64,000 nt of DNA, taken from contig CAMJBH010000003.1 of NCBI GenBank assembly GCA_946403855.1, positions 62,001 through 126,000 on the forward strand. The letters are read 5' to 3'. Each line of letters opens with the position of its first letter. Position 1 is the first letter of the stretch. Made by a program: the position numbers and the translations under genes. The notes below the pieces were generated by a model. That model was not told the DNA's origin, did not search any database, and was given only the letters and a program-made list of their open reading frames with translations. This DNA comes from an uncultured Bacteroidales bacterium (lineage in GTDB: Bacteria; Bacteroidota; Bacteroidia; Bacteroidales; UBA932). This document shows, piece by piece, positions 1 to 9,292 of this stretch.

Positions 1-232
1 TCCGGTCTTTGTCGGAAAGGTTCTGTATGCGCAGGTCCAGGCCGCTTACGCGGAAATCCACGAGCAGCGACTCTTCGGTACGGGCAATCCTTCCGTTGCA
101 TAAGGGGGCATAAGGATAGGCGTCTGGCCAGTTGATAGTATCTACCCTGAAAGGTTCGCCGCCAAGTTCGATTGCGGTATCGAGGTCAATGTCCTCGAGG
201 TTACGGAGTAAAGGGATGCGTAACGATTTCAT
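1..232 (-). CDS. Partial CDS (runs off window start); possible carbohydrate-binding family 9-like protein
   Basis: Minus-strand frame from ATG at 232: MKSLRIPLLRNLEDIDLDTAIELGGEPFRVDTINWPDAYPYAPLCNGRIARTEESLLVDFRVSGLDLRIQNLSDKD, open to the window edge; family by general resemblance only. Confidence 0.4.
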   Translation of the reverse strand, partial: MKSLRIPLLRNLEDIDLDTAIELGGEPFRVDTINWPDAYPYAPLCNGRIARTEESLLVDFRVSGLDLRIQNLSDKDR

Positions 233-235
233 ACT

Positions 236-694
236 CTATTCATGGTTTTCAAGACGTCTGAGCGCAAGCTCTTCCCAGCGCGTTCCGGGACGGCCGTAAT
301 TGGCGTAAGGATAAATGCTTATGCCTCCCCTGGGAACAAACAGTCCGGTGACTTCCAGATACTTAGGATCCATGAGCCGCACCAGGTCCTTCATTATGAC
401 ATTCACGCAGTCTTCATGGAAAGCGCCTTCGTCGCGGAAACTGAAAAGGTACAGTTTGAGGCTCTTGCTCTCCACCATGCGCTTGTCGGGCACATAGCTT
501 ATGCGGATTTCCGCAAAGTCGGGCTGCCCTGTAATCGGGCACAGGCTTGTGAATTCGGGGCAGTTGAAACGCACCCAATAGTCATTGTCCTGGTGCTTGT
601 TTTCAAAAGTTTCGAGCACCGAAGGATCGTATGTACTTTTATATACTGCTTTGTGGCCGAGGGACTTCAAGCCCTCCGATTTCCTTTCTTCCAT
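236..694 (-). CDS. queF: NADPH-dependent 7-cyano-7-deazaguanine reductase QueF
   Basis: 152 aa with [27 protein letters not shown] and [12 protein letters not shown] motifs typical of QueF. Confidence 0.93.
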   Translation of the reverse strand: MEERKSEGLKSLGHKAVYKSTYDPSVLETFENKHQDNDYWVRFNCPEFTSLCPITGQPDFAEIRISYVPDKRMVESKSLKLYLFSFRDEGAFHEDCVNVIMKDLVRLMDPKYLEVTGLFVPRGGISIYPYANYGRPGTRWEELALRRLENHE

Positions 695-1371
695 TATAAA
701 TCTCCTATCTTGAACGGATTGTAAGAAATGTCTGTATCATAAGTATCCACCTGCTCGGCCGCCTTGACCTTGCGGACCACAAGGGAGGTCACGGGCAGGA
801 TGAGAATTTCATAGCACACCTTGAAAGTAACCTGGGCAAGCATCATAGACGCGAGGGCCTTCAGCGGAGTGCCCCAGAACGCTATCGGCATGAATATAAG
901 CGAGTCCAGAAGCTCTCCGGCAAGTGAAGACAGGATTGCCCGCACACCGAAGCGGCGCCCTTCGGAGGCAATTTTCATTTTGCTGAGCACCAGCGAATTG
1001 AGGTGCGATCCGGCCAGGAACGCCAGCAGCGAAGCCGCAGCCACCCTGGGAGCCATATTGAACATGAAGTCGAAATGTTCGGCCCCGTCCCAGAACGAAG
1101 CGGCGGGCAGCCACACCAGGAGCTGTCCCAGAATGACCACCAGGAAATTCATAAAGAAGGCCGTCCATATGACGAAACGCGCCTTCTTGTAGCCCCACAC
1201 TTCGGATATACAGTCGTTAAGGATATACGACAGTGGGAAGATGATCACAGCCCCGGGAAGATTTATCCCCCAAAGGCTTATCACCTTGGTTGCGAACAGA
1301 TTGGACGTAATGAGGCAGACCGTAAACAGCACTGCCATCAACAAGAATGTTGTCGAAAACTCTTTTTTCAT
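694..1371 (-). CDS. Queuosine precursor transporter (YhhQ/VUT family)
   Basis: Hydrophobic protein [35 protein letters not shown]...; adjacent to queF; start moved to internal ATG. Confidence 0.85.
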   Translation of the reverse strand: MKKEFSTTFLLMAVLFTVCLITSNLFATKVISLWGINLPGAVIIFPLSYILNDCISEVWGYKKARFVIWTAFFMNFLVVILGQLLVWLPAASFWDGAEHFDFMFNMAPRVAAASLLAFLAGSHLNSLVLSKMKIASEGRRFGVRAILSSLAGELLDSLIFMPIAFWGTPLKALASMMLAQVTFKVCYEILILPVTSLVVRKVKAAEQVDTYDTDISYNPFKIGDL

Positions 1372-1426
1372 CTTTGCAGTTTTTATAGTGGTACCTGTTA
1401 CACTTGATCCTGCACCGTGCAGAATC

Positions 1427-1440
1427 TCGCCGCAAAGATA
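1427..1440 (-). promoter_or_regulatory. Putative Bacteroidetes promoter (-7 TATCTTTG) for the queuosine transporter/queF operon
   Basis: Minus strand reads TATCTTTGCGGCG, matching TAnnTTTG, about 60 nt upstream of ATG 1371. Confidence 0.5.
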
Positions 1441-1453
1441 GACATTTTTTTTG

Positions 1454-1867
1454 TTATCGCACGCAGGTATCAACTATCGCCCGGTAAAGCTCCGGGAAAC
1501 GGGTCGCCAGCGGTACGGGCTTGCCGGCTTCGATAAAGCAGTGGGTGCTGGTTGCAGTGCACACCAGCTTGCCTCCGACCTTCATGGTGTATTTGAAGCT
1601 GATTTTAAGATCGCTCATTTCATCCACAAGCACTTCAATTTCTATCACATCCTTGAATGTCGTGGTGCGTTTGTAATTGATACTCAGCGATACAACCGGC
1701 GACACTACTCCCTCTGCCTCCATACGCTCAAAGCCATAGCCAAGCTCGTCCATCCAATAGATACGGGCTTCTTCCATGAAGCGTATATAGTTGGAGTGAT
1801 GGGTGACGCCCATCCTGTCGCACTCATAATACTTAACCTGATGCTTGTAGGGCTGGATCTGTTTCAT
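1454..1867 (-). CDS. Acyl-CoA thioesterase, 4HBT/YbgC-like
   Basis: MKQIQPYKHQVKYYECDRMGVTHHSNYIRFMEEARIYWMDELGY: hot-dog thioesterase signature. Confidence 0.85.
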   Translation of the reverse strand: MKQIQPYKHQVKYYECDRMGVTHHSNYIRFMEEARIYWMDELGYGFERMEAEGVVSPVVSLSINYKRTTTFKDVIEIEVLVDEMSDLKISFKYTMKVGGKLVCTATSTHCFIEAGKPVPLATRFPELYRAIVDTCVR

Positions 1868-3642
1868 AATTTTCCTCCTGTATATAATTCCCAATATTTA
1901 CCGTGGGTTTCGAGCAGTTCGAAATGCTTTCCGGCCTCTATAATGTGACCCTTTTCCAGAACGATAATGTAATCGGCGTCACGTACAGTCGAAAGCCTGT
2001 GGGCGATGACGAAGCTAGTACGGCCTTTCATTATGCTGTCCATGCTCTTCTGGATGAGTTTCTCGGTTCGTGTGTCAATCGAAGATGTGGCCTCGTCGAG
2101 GACCAGGACTGGCGGATCGGCTACCGCCGTACGCGCTATGCTCAGCAGCTGCCTCTCGCCTGCGCTCAGAGAACCGCCGTCCCCTTCTATGCATGTGTTA
2201 TAGCCATCCGGCAGACGCATAATGAAAGAGTGGGCGCATGCAAGCTTGGCCGCCTCGATGCATTCTTCATCAGTGGCGTCGAGCCTGCCGAAACGTATAT
2301 TTTCCATGACGGTACCGCTGAACAGTTCCGTCTGCTGGAGCACTATTCCGAGGGAGCCGCGCAGCGAAGGCTTCTCTATGTCAAACACATTGAAATCATC
2401 GATACGTATCTCTCCGTCCGAAATGTCGTAGAAACGGTTGATAAGGTTGGTGATGGTGGTCTTCCCCGCCCCGGTGCCGCCCACAAAGGCAATCTTCTGC
2501 CCCGGATAAGCCGTGAGTGTTATATCGTAAAGCACCTGTTTCTCAGGCACATAGGCAAAGTCCACGTCTTTTAGGCTCACGAGGCCCTCCTGGGGCACAA
2601 GTTTGTCCCCGTCTTTCCAGAACCAGCCGCTGCCGGACTTGACCAGCTTCACTTTTCCTTCGTCTTTCTCCGGGGTTTCGTCCAAGAGGTCATAGACCCT
2701 GTCGGCGCCGGCCGAAGCCATGGCTATATTGTTGACTTCCTGGCTTATCTGGGCAATGGGACGGGAAAAGTTCTTATGCAGCGTAAGGAACGACACAAGA
2801 GTACCGACCGTAAGCGCCGCTGCTCCGTAGTTCAACGAAATATATGCTCCCGCGATTGCTATCAAGACATAGCCAAGGTTAGCTATGCCGGCATTGATGG
2901 GCATGACAGTATTGGCCACGCGGTTGGCCTTGAATACGCTTCGGAAGAGATCTTTGTTGATTTCAGCGAAGCCCTGCGCAGCCTGCGCCTCATGGCTGAA
3001 GACCTTCACCACTTTCTGGCCAGAGACCATTTCTTCAATGTATCCGTTCACCCGGGCCATGTTTTCCTGTCGCCCCTTGAAGTAGCGGCGAGAGTACTTG
3101 GACATGGTGACGGCCACCACCATCGCACCGGCTGCGCAAAGAAGCGACAGGCCCGTAAGCGGCACGCTCAGCACAAGCATGCTCACAAAGGTGGAGACCA
3201 GCGTTATAACGGCGCTGAAAAGATGCGGCAAGGTACGTCCCACCATCTGACGGAAGGTGTCCATATCGTTGGTAAAGACCGACATTACCGATCCGTGGGA
3301 GTGGGAGTCGAAGTACCTGAGCGGAAGGCGCATGAGGTGATCGAAGGCATCGATACGGAGCTGCCTGATTATGCCCTGTTCCACCTTGATCATGAAGAAA
3401 TTGTAGAAGAAGGAGGCGGCTGTTCCGAGCAGCAGCACTGCAGCCAGTTTGAGCAGCGCCAGCCCCAGCGGAGAGAAATCGGGCACGTCCTGCTGTGAAA
3501 GCGGAAGTATATAGCCGTCGATCAGCGTGCGCGTAAAGAGGGTCATGGCAAGGGTGCACAAAGTCGAAACCACTATGAGCACCGCCACTGCGAGCAGAGT
3601 CCATTTCCAGTCCCGGAACATGTGTTTCAGAAGCCGTTTCAT
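1864..3642 (-). CDS. ABC transporter ATP-binding/permease (MdlB-type half exporter)
   Basis: Six-TM region plus NBD: Walker A GGTGAGKTT, VLVLDEATSSID; overlaps the next ABC gene by 4 nt. Confidence 0.92.
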   Translation of the reverse strand: MKRLLKHMFRDWKWTLLAVAVLIVVSTLCTLAMTLFTRTLIDGYILPLSQQDVPDFSPLGLALLKLAAVLLLGTAASFFYNFFMIKVEQGIIRQLRIDAFDHLMRLPLRYFDSHSHGSVMSVFTNDMDTFRQMVGRTLPHLFSAVITLVSTFVSMLVLSVPLTGLSLLCAAGAMVVAVTMSKYSRRYFKGRQENMARVNGYIEEMVSGQKVVKVFSHEAQAAQGFAEINKDLFRSVFKANRVANTVMPINAGIANLGYVLIAIAGAYISLNYGAAALTVGTLVSFLTLHKNFSRPIAQISQEVNNIAMASAGADRVYDLLDETPEKDEGKVKLVKSGSGWFWKDGDKLVPQEGLVSLKDVDFAYVPEKQVLYDITLTAYPGQKIAFVGGTGAGKTTITNLINRFYDISDGEIRIDDFNVFDIEKPSLRGSLGIVLQQTELFSGTVMENIRFGRLDATDEECIEAAKLACAHSFIMRLPDGYNTCIEGDGGSLSAGERQLLSIARTAVADPPVLVLDEATSSIDTRTEKLIQKSMDSIMKGRTSFVIAHRLSTVRDADYIIVLEKGHIIEAGKHFELLETHGKYWELYTGGKL

Positions 3643-5384
3643 ACCTGATCGAAATCGGCCTCCCCTCCGGATGTCTGCATATCGTATATTTCCTTGTATA
3701 TTCCGCCTGAGGCGAGGAGTTGCTCATGGGTGCCGACTCCGCATATACGACCGTCGTCCATAACCACTATGCGATCGGCATCCTTGATGCTGAGTATGCG
3801 CTGCGAGATGATCAGCAGTGTGGTATCCGGGATGCGCCTGGCGAAAGTATCCCTTATGCGTGCGTCAGTGGCCGTATCAACGGCGCTGGTGGAGTCGTCC
3901 AGAACCAGCACTTTGGGGTGCCGGAGCAAAGCCCTGGCTATGCACAGGCGCTGCCTCTGGCCGCCGGACAAGTTGGCTCCTCCCTGGTCGATGACGGTAT
4001 TAAGCCCCTGCGGCAAATCGGCGACGAAGTCGGCCGCAGACAGCTCACAGGCTTCAAGACACTCCTGCTCAGTGGCATCGGGGTCTCCCCAGCGGAGGTT
4101 TTCGAGCACGGTACCGCTGAACAGCGTGTTGTTCTGCAGCACCACGCCCACGGCCCCGCGTATAGCATCAAAAGAATACTCTTTTACATCGCGGCCGCCC
4201 ACTTTCACAACGCCGCTTCTTGCATCGTACAAACGGCTTATCAGGTTGACGAGCGTGGATTTTCCGCTTCCGGTACCGCCTATGATTCCAATTCTTTCGC
4301 CGGCCGAAATATGCAGGTTGACGTCAATCAGGGCAGGATTTCCGCCCTCGGCATACGAGAAGCTCACATCCTCGAAGTCTATGCTTCCGTCCGGGACGTC
4401 GGTCAGAGGGTTGTCCACTTCTTTCATGCCGGGTTCGTGGTCCAGCACCTCCGCTATACGTTTTCCGCTCGCAACGCTCTGGGTGAGCATCACAAAAATC
4501 ATGGAAAGCATCATCAGCGAGCTGAGAATCTGCATCTGGTAGGTGAACAGTGAGGTCAGCTGGCCAGTGGTGAGCGTTCCGCCGACAATGAATTTGGCAC
4601 CGAACCACGACAGGATTATCATGGATGCATAGGTGACGATGTTCATGACCGGCTGGTTGAAGTTAACTATCGTCTCAGCGGCTACGTTCAGGCGGTAGAT
4701 CACATCTACGGCTGCACGGAACCGCAGTCCTTCGTGCTTTTCGCGCACGAAAGACTTGATTACCATGATGCCTGCCACGCCTTCCCGGACGACGCTGTTA
4801 AGGTCGTCGTACTTGCGCATGAGTTCGGCGAAAAGCTTCATGGAACGGGACACTATGAAGTAAAGCGCCACGGCCAGGAACGCCATGGCTCCGACGAACA
4901 CCAGGCTCAGGCGCAGGTTGATGAAAAAGCTCATGAACATGCCCGCCAGCACGTTCAGGGGCGCCCTCACGCTTATGCGCAGCAGCATCTGGAAGGCGTT
5001 CTGAAGGTTGGCCACGTCGGTGGTCATGCGGGTCACAAGGCCTCCGGTGCTGAAGGTATCGATGTCCGAAAAGCTGAAAGTCTGGATCTTGTCGAACATG
5101 GCGCCTCTGAGGTTCATGGCAAAGCCGGCCGAACTGCGGGCGGATTCGCGTCCGGACATGATTCCGAAGAAAAGGCTCACGGCCGCGATCCCAACCATTA
5201 TGGTTCCGTACTTCCACACCGCATCGATATTACCGGCCATAAGGCCTTTGTCTATCAGGGATGCGGTGACATAGGGGATGAGTACGCCCATAAGTACTTC
5301 AAGAGCAGTCCAAAGCGGCGCCATCAAGGCGGAGCGTTTGAACTGCCCTACATAAGATAATAATGTCCTCAACACGAGGGACAA
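3639..5384 (-). CDS. ABC transporter ATP-binding/permease (MdlA-type half exporter)
   Basis: Walker A GGTGSGKST, LSGGQRQRLCIARALL, VLVLDDSTSAVD. Confidence 0.92.
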   Translation of the reverse strand: MSLVLRTLLSYVGQFKRSALMAPLWTALEVLMGVLIPYVTASLIDKGLMAGNIDAVWKYGTIMVGIAAVSLFFGIMSGRESARSSAGFAMNLRGAMFDKIQTFSFSDIDTFSTGGLVTRMTTDVANLQNAFQMLLRISVRAPLNVLAGMFMSFFINLRLSLVFVGAMAFLAVALYFIVSRSMKLFAELMRKYDDLNSVVREGVAGIMVIKSFVREKHEGLRFRAAVDVIYRLNVAAETIVNFNQPVMNIVTYASMIILSWFGAKFIVGGTLTTGQLTSLFTYQMQILSSLMMLSMIFVMLTQSVASGKRIAEVLDHEPGMKEVDNPLTDVPDGSIDFEDVSFSYAEGGNPALIDVNLHISAGERIGIIGGTGSGKSTLVNLISRLYDARSGVVKVGGRDVKEYSFDAIRGAVGVVLQNNTLFSGTVLENLRWGDPDATEQECLEACELSAADFVADLPQGLNTVIDQGGANLSGGQRQRLCIARALLRHPKVLVLDDSTSAVDTATDARIRDTFARRIPDTTLLIISQRILSIKDADRIVVMDDGRICGVGTHEQLLASGGIYKEIYDMQTSGGEADFDQV

Positions 5385-5411
5385 GGATACTAATTATTGT
5401 GATTTTATTTC

Positions 5412-5419
5412 TATCTTTG
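5412..5419 (+). promoter_or_regulatory. Putative -7 element TATCTTTG upstream of nicotinamidase-like gene
   Basis: TATCTTTG 17 nt before ATG 5436. Confidence 0.5.
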
Positions 5420-5435
5420 AAAAAAATCTAAAACT

Positions 5436-5981
5436 ATGTCCAACAGAAGGATTTTACTGGCAGTTGATCTGCAGAAAGATTTCATAGACGGTTCCCTCAC
5501 CGTTCCCAATGCATTCACCGTCATTCCGGAAATCAACAGGGTAAAAAAAGATTTCGACCTGGTGTACTTCACCCTGGACTGGCACCCGCTTAACCACTGT
5601 TCCTTCAAAGCACAGGGCGGGCCTTGGCCCCCTCACTGCATTCATCACACTGCAGGCGCTTCGATTCCCGACGAGGTGTTCGAAGGACTTGAAGAGAGCC
5701 GCATCCGCTTCATCTTGAAAGGGCGCCGTCCGGAGCGCGAGGAATACGGTGCGTTTGTGGATTTCGATCCTGATAATCAAGACCTTTTCGAGCCCGGCGA
5801 CGAAGTTGTAGTGTGCGGAATAGCCGCGGAGTACTGCGTGCTTGAGACGCTCAAAAAGCTTTATGAGATAAGTCTTAAGATAGGATTCACGGTTAAGGTG
5901 TTCCTTGGCGGTACGGCTAAGTTTGAAAGCCACGACACCGTTGTCGCTTTCATGGCGGAGAACGGAATCAAAGTCTGGTAG
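5436..5981 (+). CDS. pncA: Isochorismatase-family protein, probable nicotinamidase
   Basis: LLAVDLQKDFIDGSL, FTLDWHPLNHCSF, GGPWPPHCIHHTAGASI, GIAAEYCVLETLK. Confidence 0.85.
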   Translation: MSNRRILLAVDLQKDFIDGSLTVPNAFTVIPEINRVKKDFDLVYFTLDWHPLNHCSFKAQGGPWPPHCIHHTAGASIPDEVFEGLEESRIRFILKGRRPEREEYGAFVDFDPDNQDLFEPGDEVVVCGIAAEYCVLETLKKLYEISLKIGFTVKVFLGGTAKFESHDTVVAFMAENGIKVW

Positions 5982-6016
5982 CTTCCGCCCGGCATAGAAT
6001 ATTCATTTTTCAGCTA

Positions 6017-6097
6017 TTATACAGCCGCTATACTCTGTTAGGGCACCCGTTAAACATGGGGAAAAGGGTGCCCTAACAGAGTATAGCGGCTGTATAA
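6017..6097. repeat. Long perfect inverted repeat (2 x 32 bp, 17-nt spacer)
   Basis: Left 6017-6048 ttatacagccgctatactctgttagggcaccc; right 6066-6097 is its exact reverse complement. Confidence 0.95.
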
Positions 6098-6206
6098 CAA
6101 CGAAACGGGTGCTGGAGCAGTCTGGCGGCTGTAAAAAGTTGACAAAATTTTCCGGAGGCATTTAACTTTTGTGTACCGGCGCAGTCTAAACTATAAAATC
6201 TCGATT

Positions 6207-8105
6207 ATGAAAAGAACCCTCCTTTGCGCCCTCCTCACCATCATTTGCAGCCTCGCCGGCGCCCAAGAAGGCAGAATTGTCTGCGACGAAAGCTGTGACA
6301 TCCCTACAACCGCGGACCACAGCGGAAACCCCGGATACGCAGTAGTCTCTCCTGTCGGCTACGGCACCGTACCCATGATCCAGCAAGCCCCAAGACTAAC
6401 AAGCCTTAACGGCAAAACAATAGCCGTAGTGGGAGTCAGCTTCATGACCTCCGTCACCCACCCCGAAATCAAGCGCCTCATCCTGGAGAATTATCCCGAC
6501 GCCAAAGTACTGCTGCTCGACGAGATAGGCGCAGCAGGAGTGTACCCCGCACCTGGCATCACACGCAAAGCCAAAGAAGAGTTCCAACGCAAACTCATAG
6601 AAATGAAAGTCGATGCCGTCATCTCAGGCAACGGAGGCTGCGGCCTCTGCACCCCCAAGGAAACCGGCTCCTGCATAGCCGCAGAGTATCTGGGCATCCC
6701 GTCCGTCATCGTTGCCGGCCCCGGCTTTTCCGACCAGGCCCGCTACACCGCCCTGAACAACGGCGTAGCTGTCATGCGCGTTGCCGAATACCCTGGCGCT
6801 TTCGCTGCACAGACCCATGAAGAACTAATACGCAACACCAGAGAAGTCACTTGGCCTCAGATAGTTGACGCTCTCACCCGGCCCATCACGGAGGAAGAGC
6901 TGAATGCCGGAATGTCTGCCACTCACGGAGTTATTCGCGACGACGCGTTCTTCGGCACGCTCGAAGAGATAGACAGCTATTTCAAAGACATGAACTGGAG
7001 CGACGGGCTGCCGTTCGTCCCTCCCACCTACGAGAGAGTACAGGAATTCCTCAAATACACTGACATGAAGTGGGACGAGACGGTGGCGGTACTGCCGATA
7101 GCCCACCGCAACAGCACCGTATGGCATGTGGCAGTGAACGGCGTAATGGCGGGCTGCAAGCCGGAATACATGCCCATCTTGATAGCCATGACCAAAGCTA
7201 TGGGCGGGCCCGATTTCCGCCACACCCTGGCAAGCACCCACGCTTGGATACCCTACAGCTGGATAAACGGCCCTGTGGCCAGGCAGCTCGGCATCGACAG
7301 CGGACAGGGGCAGATAAACGAAGATGCAAACATCGTCCTGGGCCGTTTCATGAACCTGGCGCTCATGAACTTAGCCGGCTACTACGTCAAGCAGGACCGC
7401 ATGGGGACTTTCGGCTATCCGGTGTCCTGGTGCATGGTCGAAGACGATGCCGCCTGCCTGCGCGTCGGTTGGAAGCCCTACCACGTCCGCAACGGATTCA
7501 AACTCAACGAAAGCACCATAACTACGGGTTCCACCTTGCTGTGGGGCAACAACATGGCACCTTCCACAACCGATCCTCAGAAGGTTATGGAATTGCTGGC
7601 CTGGGACATCTCTGAGCGCTGCCAATTCGCACTCGGAAGCGGACGTCAGTACACCTTCAGGACCATTTTGATGACCGAGCCCGTGGCTGCTATCCTGGCC
7701 GGTAAATACCGCAGTCCGGAGGCCCTGGACAAGGCCCTGGTCCAGAATTCCAGACGTCCCGTCAAAGAAAGGGCATTCGCCAACTACTACGCCAATCCCG
7801 GCAGCGCGAAAGACGGAGGCGAGCACAGCCTGAGGCAATATACAGGCCATATTCGCAAAGCTGAAGGAGGCGAACTCACCCCCACCGCCCCCTGGTACGA
7901 TTCCCCCGAGGCGGAGCAGATGACTATTCCCACAATGAAGCAAGGCATGACCGCCTATCTGATCACCGGCGACTCGGCCAGGAACAAGGTACAGACCATG
8001 CCCGGAGGCGGTTATTCCACAATTGCCATCGAACTTCCCGCAAACTGGGACGAGCTCACGGCTCAGCTCGGCTACCGCCCCATCAAAGAATTCTACCTGC
8101 GCTGA
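6207..8105 (+). CDS. Exported large protein with a UGSC-like (TGSC) motif domain at the N-terminus
   Basis: Signal peptide MKRTLLCALLTIICSLAGAQ; N-terminal half contains NGGCGLCTPKETGSCIAAEYLGIPSVIV; start moved to internal ATG. Confidence 0.6.
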   Translation: MKRTLLCALLTIICSLAGAQEGRIVCDESCDIPTTADHSGNPGYAVVSPVGYGTVPMIQQAPRLTSLNGKTIAVVGVSFMTSVTHPEIKRLILENYPDAKVLLLDEIGAAGVYPAPGITRKAKEEFQRKLIEMKVDAVISGNGGCGLCTPKETGSCIAAEYLGIPSVIVAGPGFSDQARYTALNNGVAVMRVAEYPGAFAAQTHEELIRNTREVTWPQIVDALTRPITEEELNAGMSATHGVIRDDAFFGTLEEIDSYFKDMNWSDGLPFVPPTYERVQEFLKYTDMKWDETVAVLPIAHRNSTVWHVAVNGVMAGCKPEYMPILIAMTKAMGGPDFRHTLASTHAWIPYSWINGPVARQLGIDSGQGQINEDANIVLGRFMNLALMNLAGYYVKQDRMGTFGYPVSWCMVEDDAACLRVGWKPYHVRNGFKLNESTITTGSTLLWGNNMAPSTTDPQKVMELLAWDISERCQFALGSGRQYTFRTILMTEPVAAILAGKYRSPEALDKALVQNSRRPVKERAFANYYANPGSAKDGGEHSLRQYTGHIRKAEGGELTPTAPWYDSPEAEQMTIPTMKQGMTAYLITGDSARNKVQTMPGGGYSTIAIELPANWDELTAQLGYRPIKEFYLR

Positions 8106-9158
8106 TTAATAGTACTCGGCGTTATACTTGGTGAGTATGTCCATGTGCATGTAATTGTCACGCCTGACAGGATCTTTTCCGAATACAATCTTGTCGGTTA
8201 GTGCTTGAATTGCCATGGACACTTGCTCATCCGGGTGCTGCGCAATCAGCACCGACACGGTGCCCCTGCCAAGCGCCGACATATTGGCCCTCAGATTATC
8301 AAAGCCCACCACCCGCTGCACTTTGTCCGGGTGCCTCTCAAGCCATGGCACGATGATGTGGATACGGGAATTGAACATGGCAACGTGGCTGGTCTGGGGA
8401 AATGCCGCAAAGAATGCTTCCAGGTCCTGGTCCATGCGTTCCGGGTCCATAGGGTCCACGAACAAGGTGCGCACCACGCTGTCCGGGCAATGCTCGTTCA
8501 TATAGTCCATGAAGCCCGCGCGCCGTATCACGGTCGGGTCGGACTGGCGCAGAGGGTCGCGCTTGACTCTCACCAGGAGCACATCCGCAGCGCTGTTGTC
8601 AACGGTCAGCTGGTCCGCGCATAAGATTCCGCTTTTATATTCCGGCAGGCCGAAATAGGCAAGGTAACCTTCGTCATCTTGCTTGGTATCGAAGAACACA
8701 TAAGGAATGGAAAGCTTCCTTAGCTCAGCAGTAAACATTTGTGTATCAGAACCGAACATAGGCGCCAGAACCACTCCCGAAGGCTTGCTTTCCAGCAGTC
8801 TGGAACAAGTAGCCCTGAACGACGAGGCATCTCTGGGATCATACTCAAACAGCTCGGTCTCTATGCCCAAAGGGCCCACCGCTTCAGCCGCTTTGCCAAT
8901 GCCCTTGACTGCAAGCTCCCAGAAAGTATCCACATTAGCTTCCGGGATAAGCACGGCGATCATCCTCGATATTCCCCTGGCCAGCATCGAGGCCAGCATG
9001 TTGGGTTCGTAACCGAGTTCTTTGATTACGGACATGACTTTTTCGTAGCTCTTCCTGGACACTTCTCCCCTGTCATGGAGAACGCGGTCCACCGTACCTT
9101 TGGACAAGCCGGAGAGGCGGGCTATATCCATAATTGTCGGTTTCTCTTTCTGAGGCAT
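8106..9158 (-). CDS. LacI-family transcriptional regulator
   Basis: MPQKEKPTIMDIARLSGLSKGTVDRVLHDRGEVSRKSYEKVMSVIKELGYEPNMLASMLARG: LacI HTH plus sugar-binding domain. Confidence 0.92.
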   Translation of the reverse strand: MPQKEKPTIMDIARLSGLSKGTVDRVLHDRGEVSRKSYEKVMSVIKELGYEPNMLASMLARGISRMIAVLIPEANVDTFWELAVKGIGKAAEAVGPLGIETELFEYDPRDASSFRATCSRLLESKPSGVVLAPMFGSDTQMFTAELRKLSIPYVFFDTKQDDEGYLAYFGLPEYKSGILCADQLTVDNSAADVLLVRVKRDPLRQSDPTVIRRAGFMDYMNEHCPDSVVRTLFVDPMDPERMDQDLEAFFAAFPQTSHVAMFNSRIHIIVPWLERHPDKVQRVVGFDNLRANMSALGRGTVSVLIAQHPDEQVSMAIQALTDKIVFGKDPVRRDNYMHMDILTKYNAEYY

Positions 9159-9205
9159 AAAGATTTGTTTAATAAACACACAAATATATAAATTTTTTAA
9201 TAAAA

Positions 9206-9244
9206 CCGTTACCGTGCACGATTTTTTTCCGTTACCGTGCACGG
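9206..9244. promoter_or_regulatory. Tandem operator-like repeats for the divergent LacI regulator/pectin locus
   Basis: CCGTTACCGTGCACG at 9206-9220 and 9229-9243 (23-bp period), each containing palindromic CGTGCACG. Confidence 0.75.
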
Positions 9245-9260
9245 AATTGAAAAATTATTG

Positions 9261-9268
9261 TATATTTG
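9261..9268 (+). promoter_or_regulatory. Putative -7 element TATATTTG of the pectin locus
   Basis: TATATTTG 25 nt upstream of ATG 9293; TTG at 9247-9249 is a candidate -33 element abutting the second operator repeat. Confidence 0.6.
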
Positions 9269-9292
9269 CAACCGACACTATTATAATAATCA

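Noticed and set aside
1371-1430. Possible preQ1 riboswitch upstream of the queuosine transporter
   Set aside because: The about 57-nt leader has a small CTGC/GCAG hairpin and an A-rich segment, but I could not fit a preQ1-I H-type pseudoknot; needs an Infernal search.
6663-6674. Selenocysteine insertion in the UGSC-like protein
   Set aside because: The motif codon is ACC (Thr); no in-frame TGA or SECIS-like stem-loop seen.
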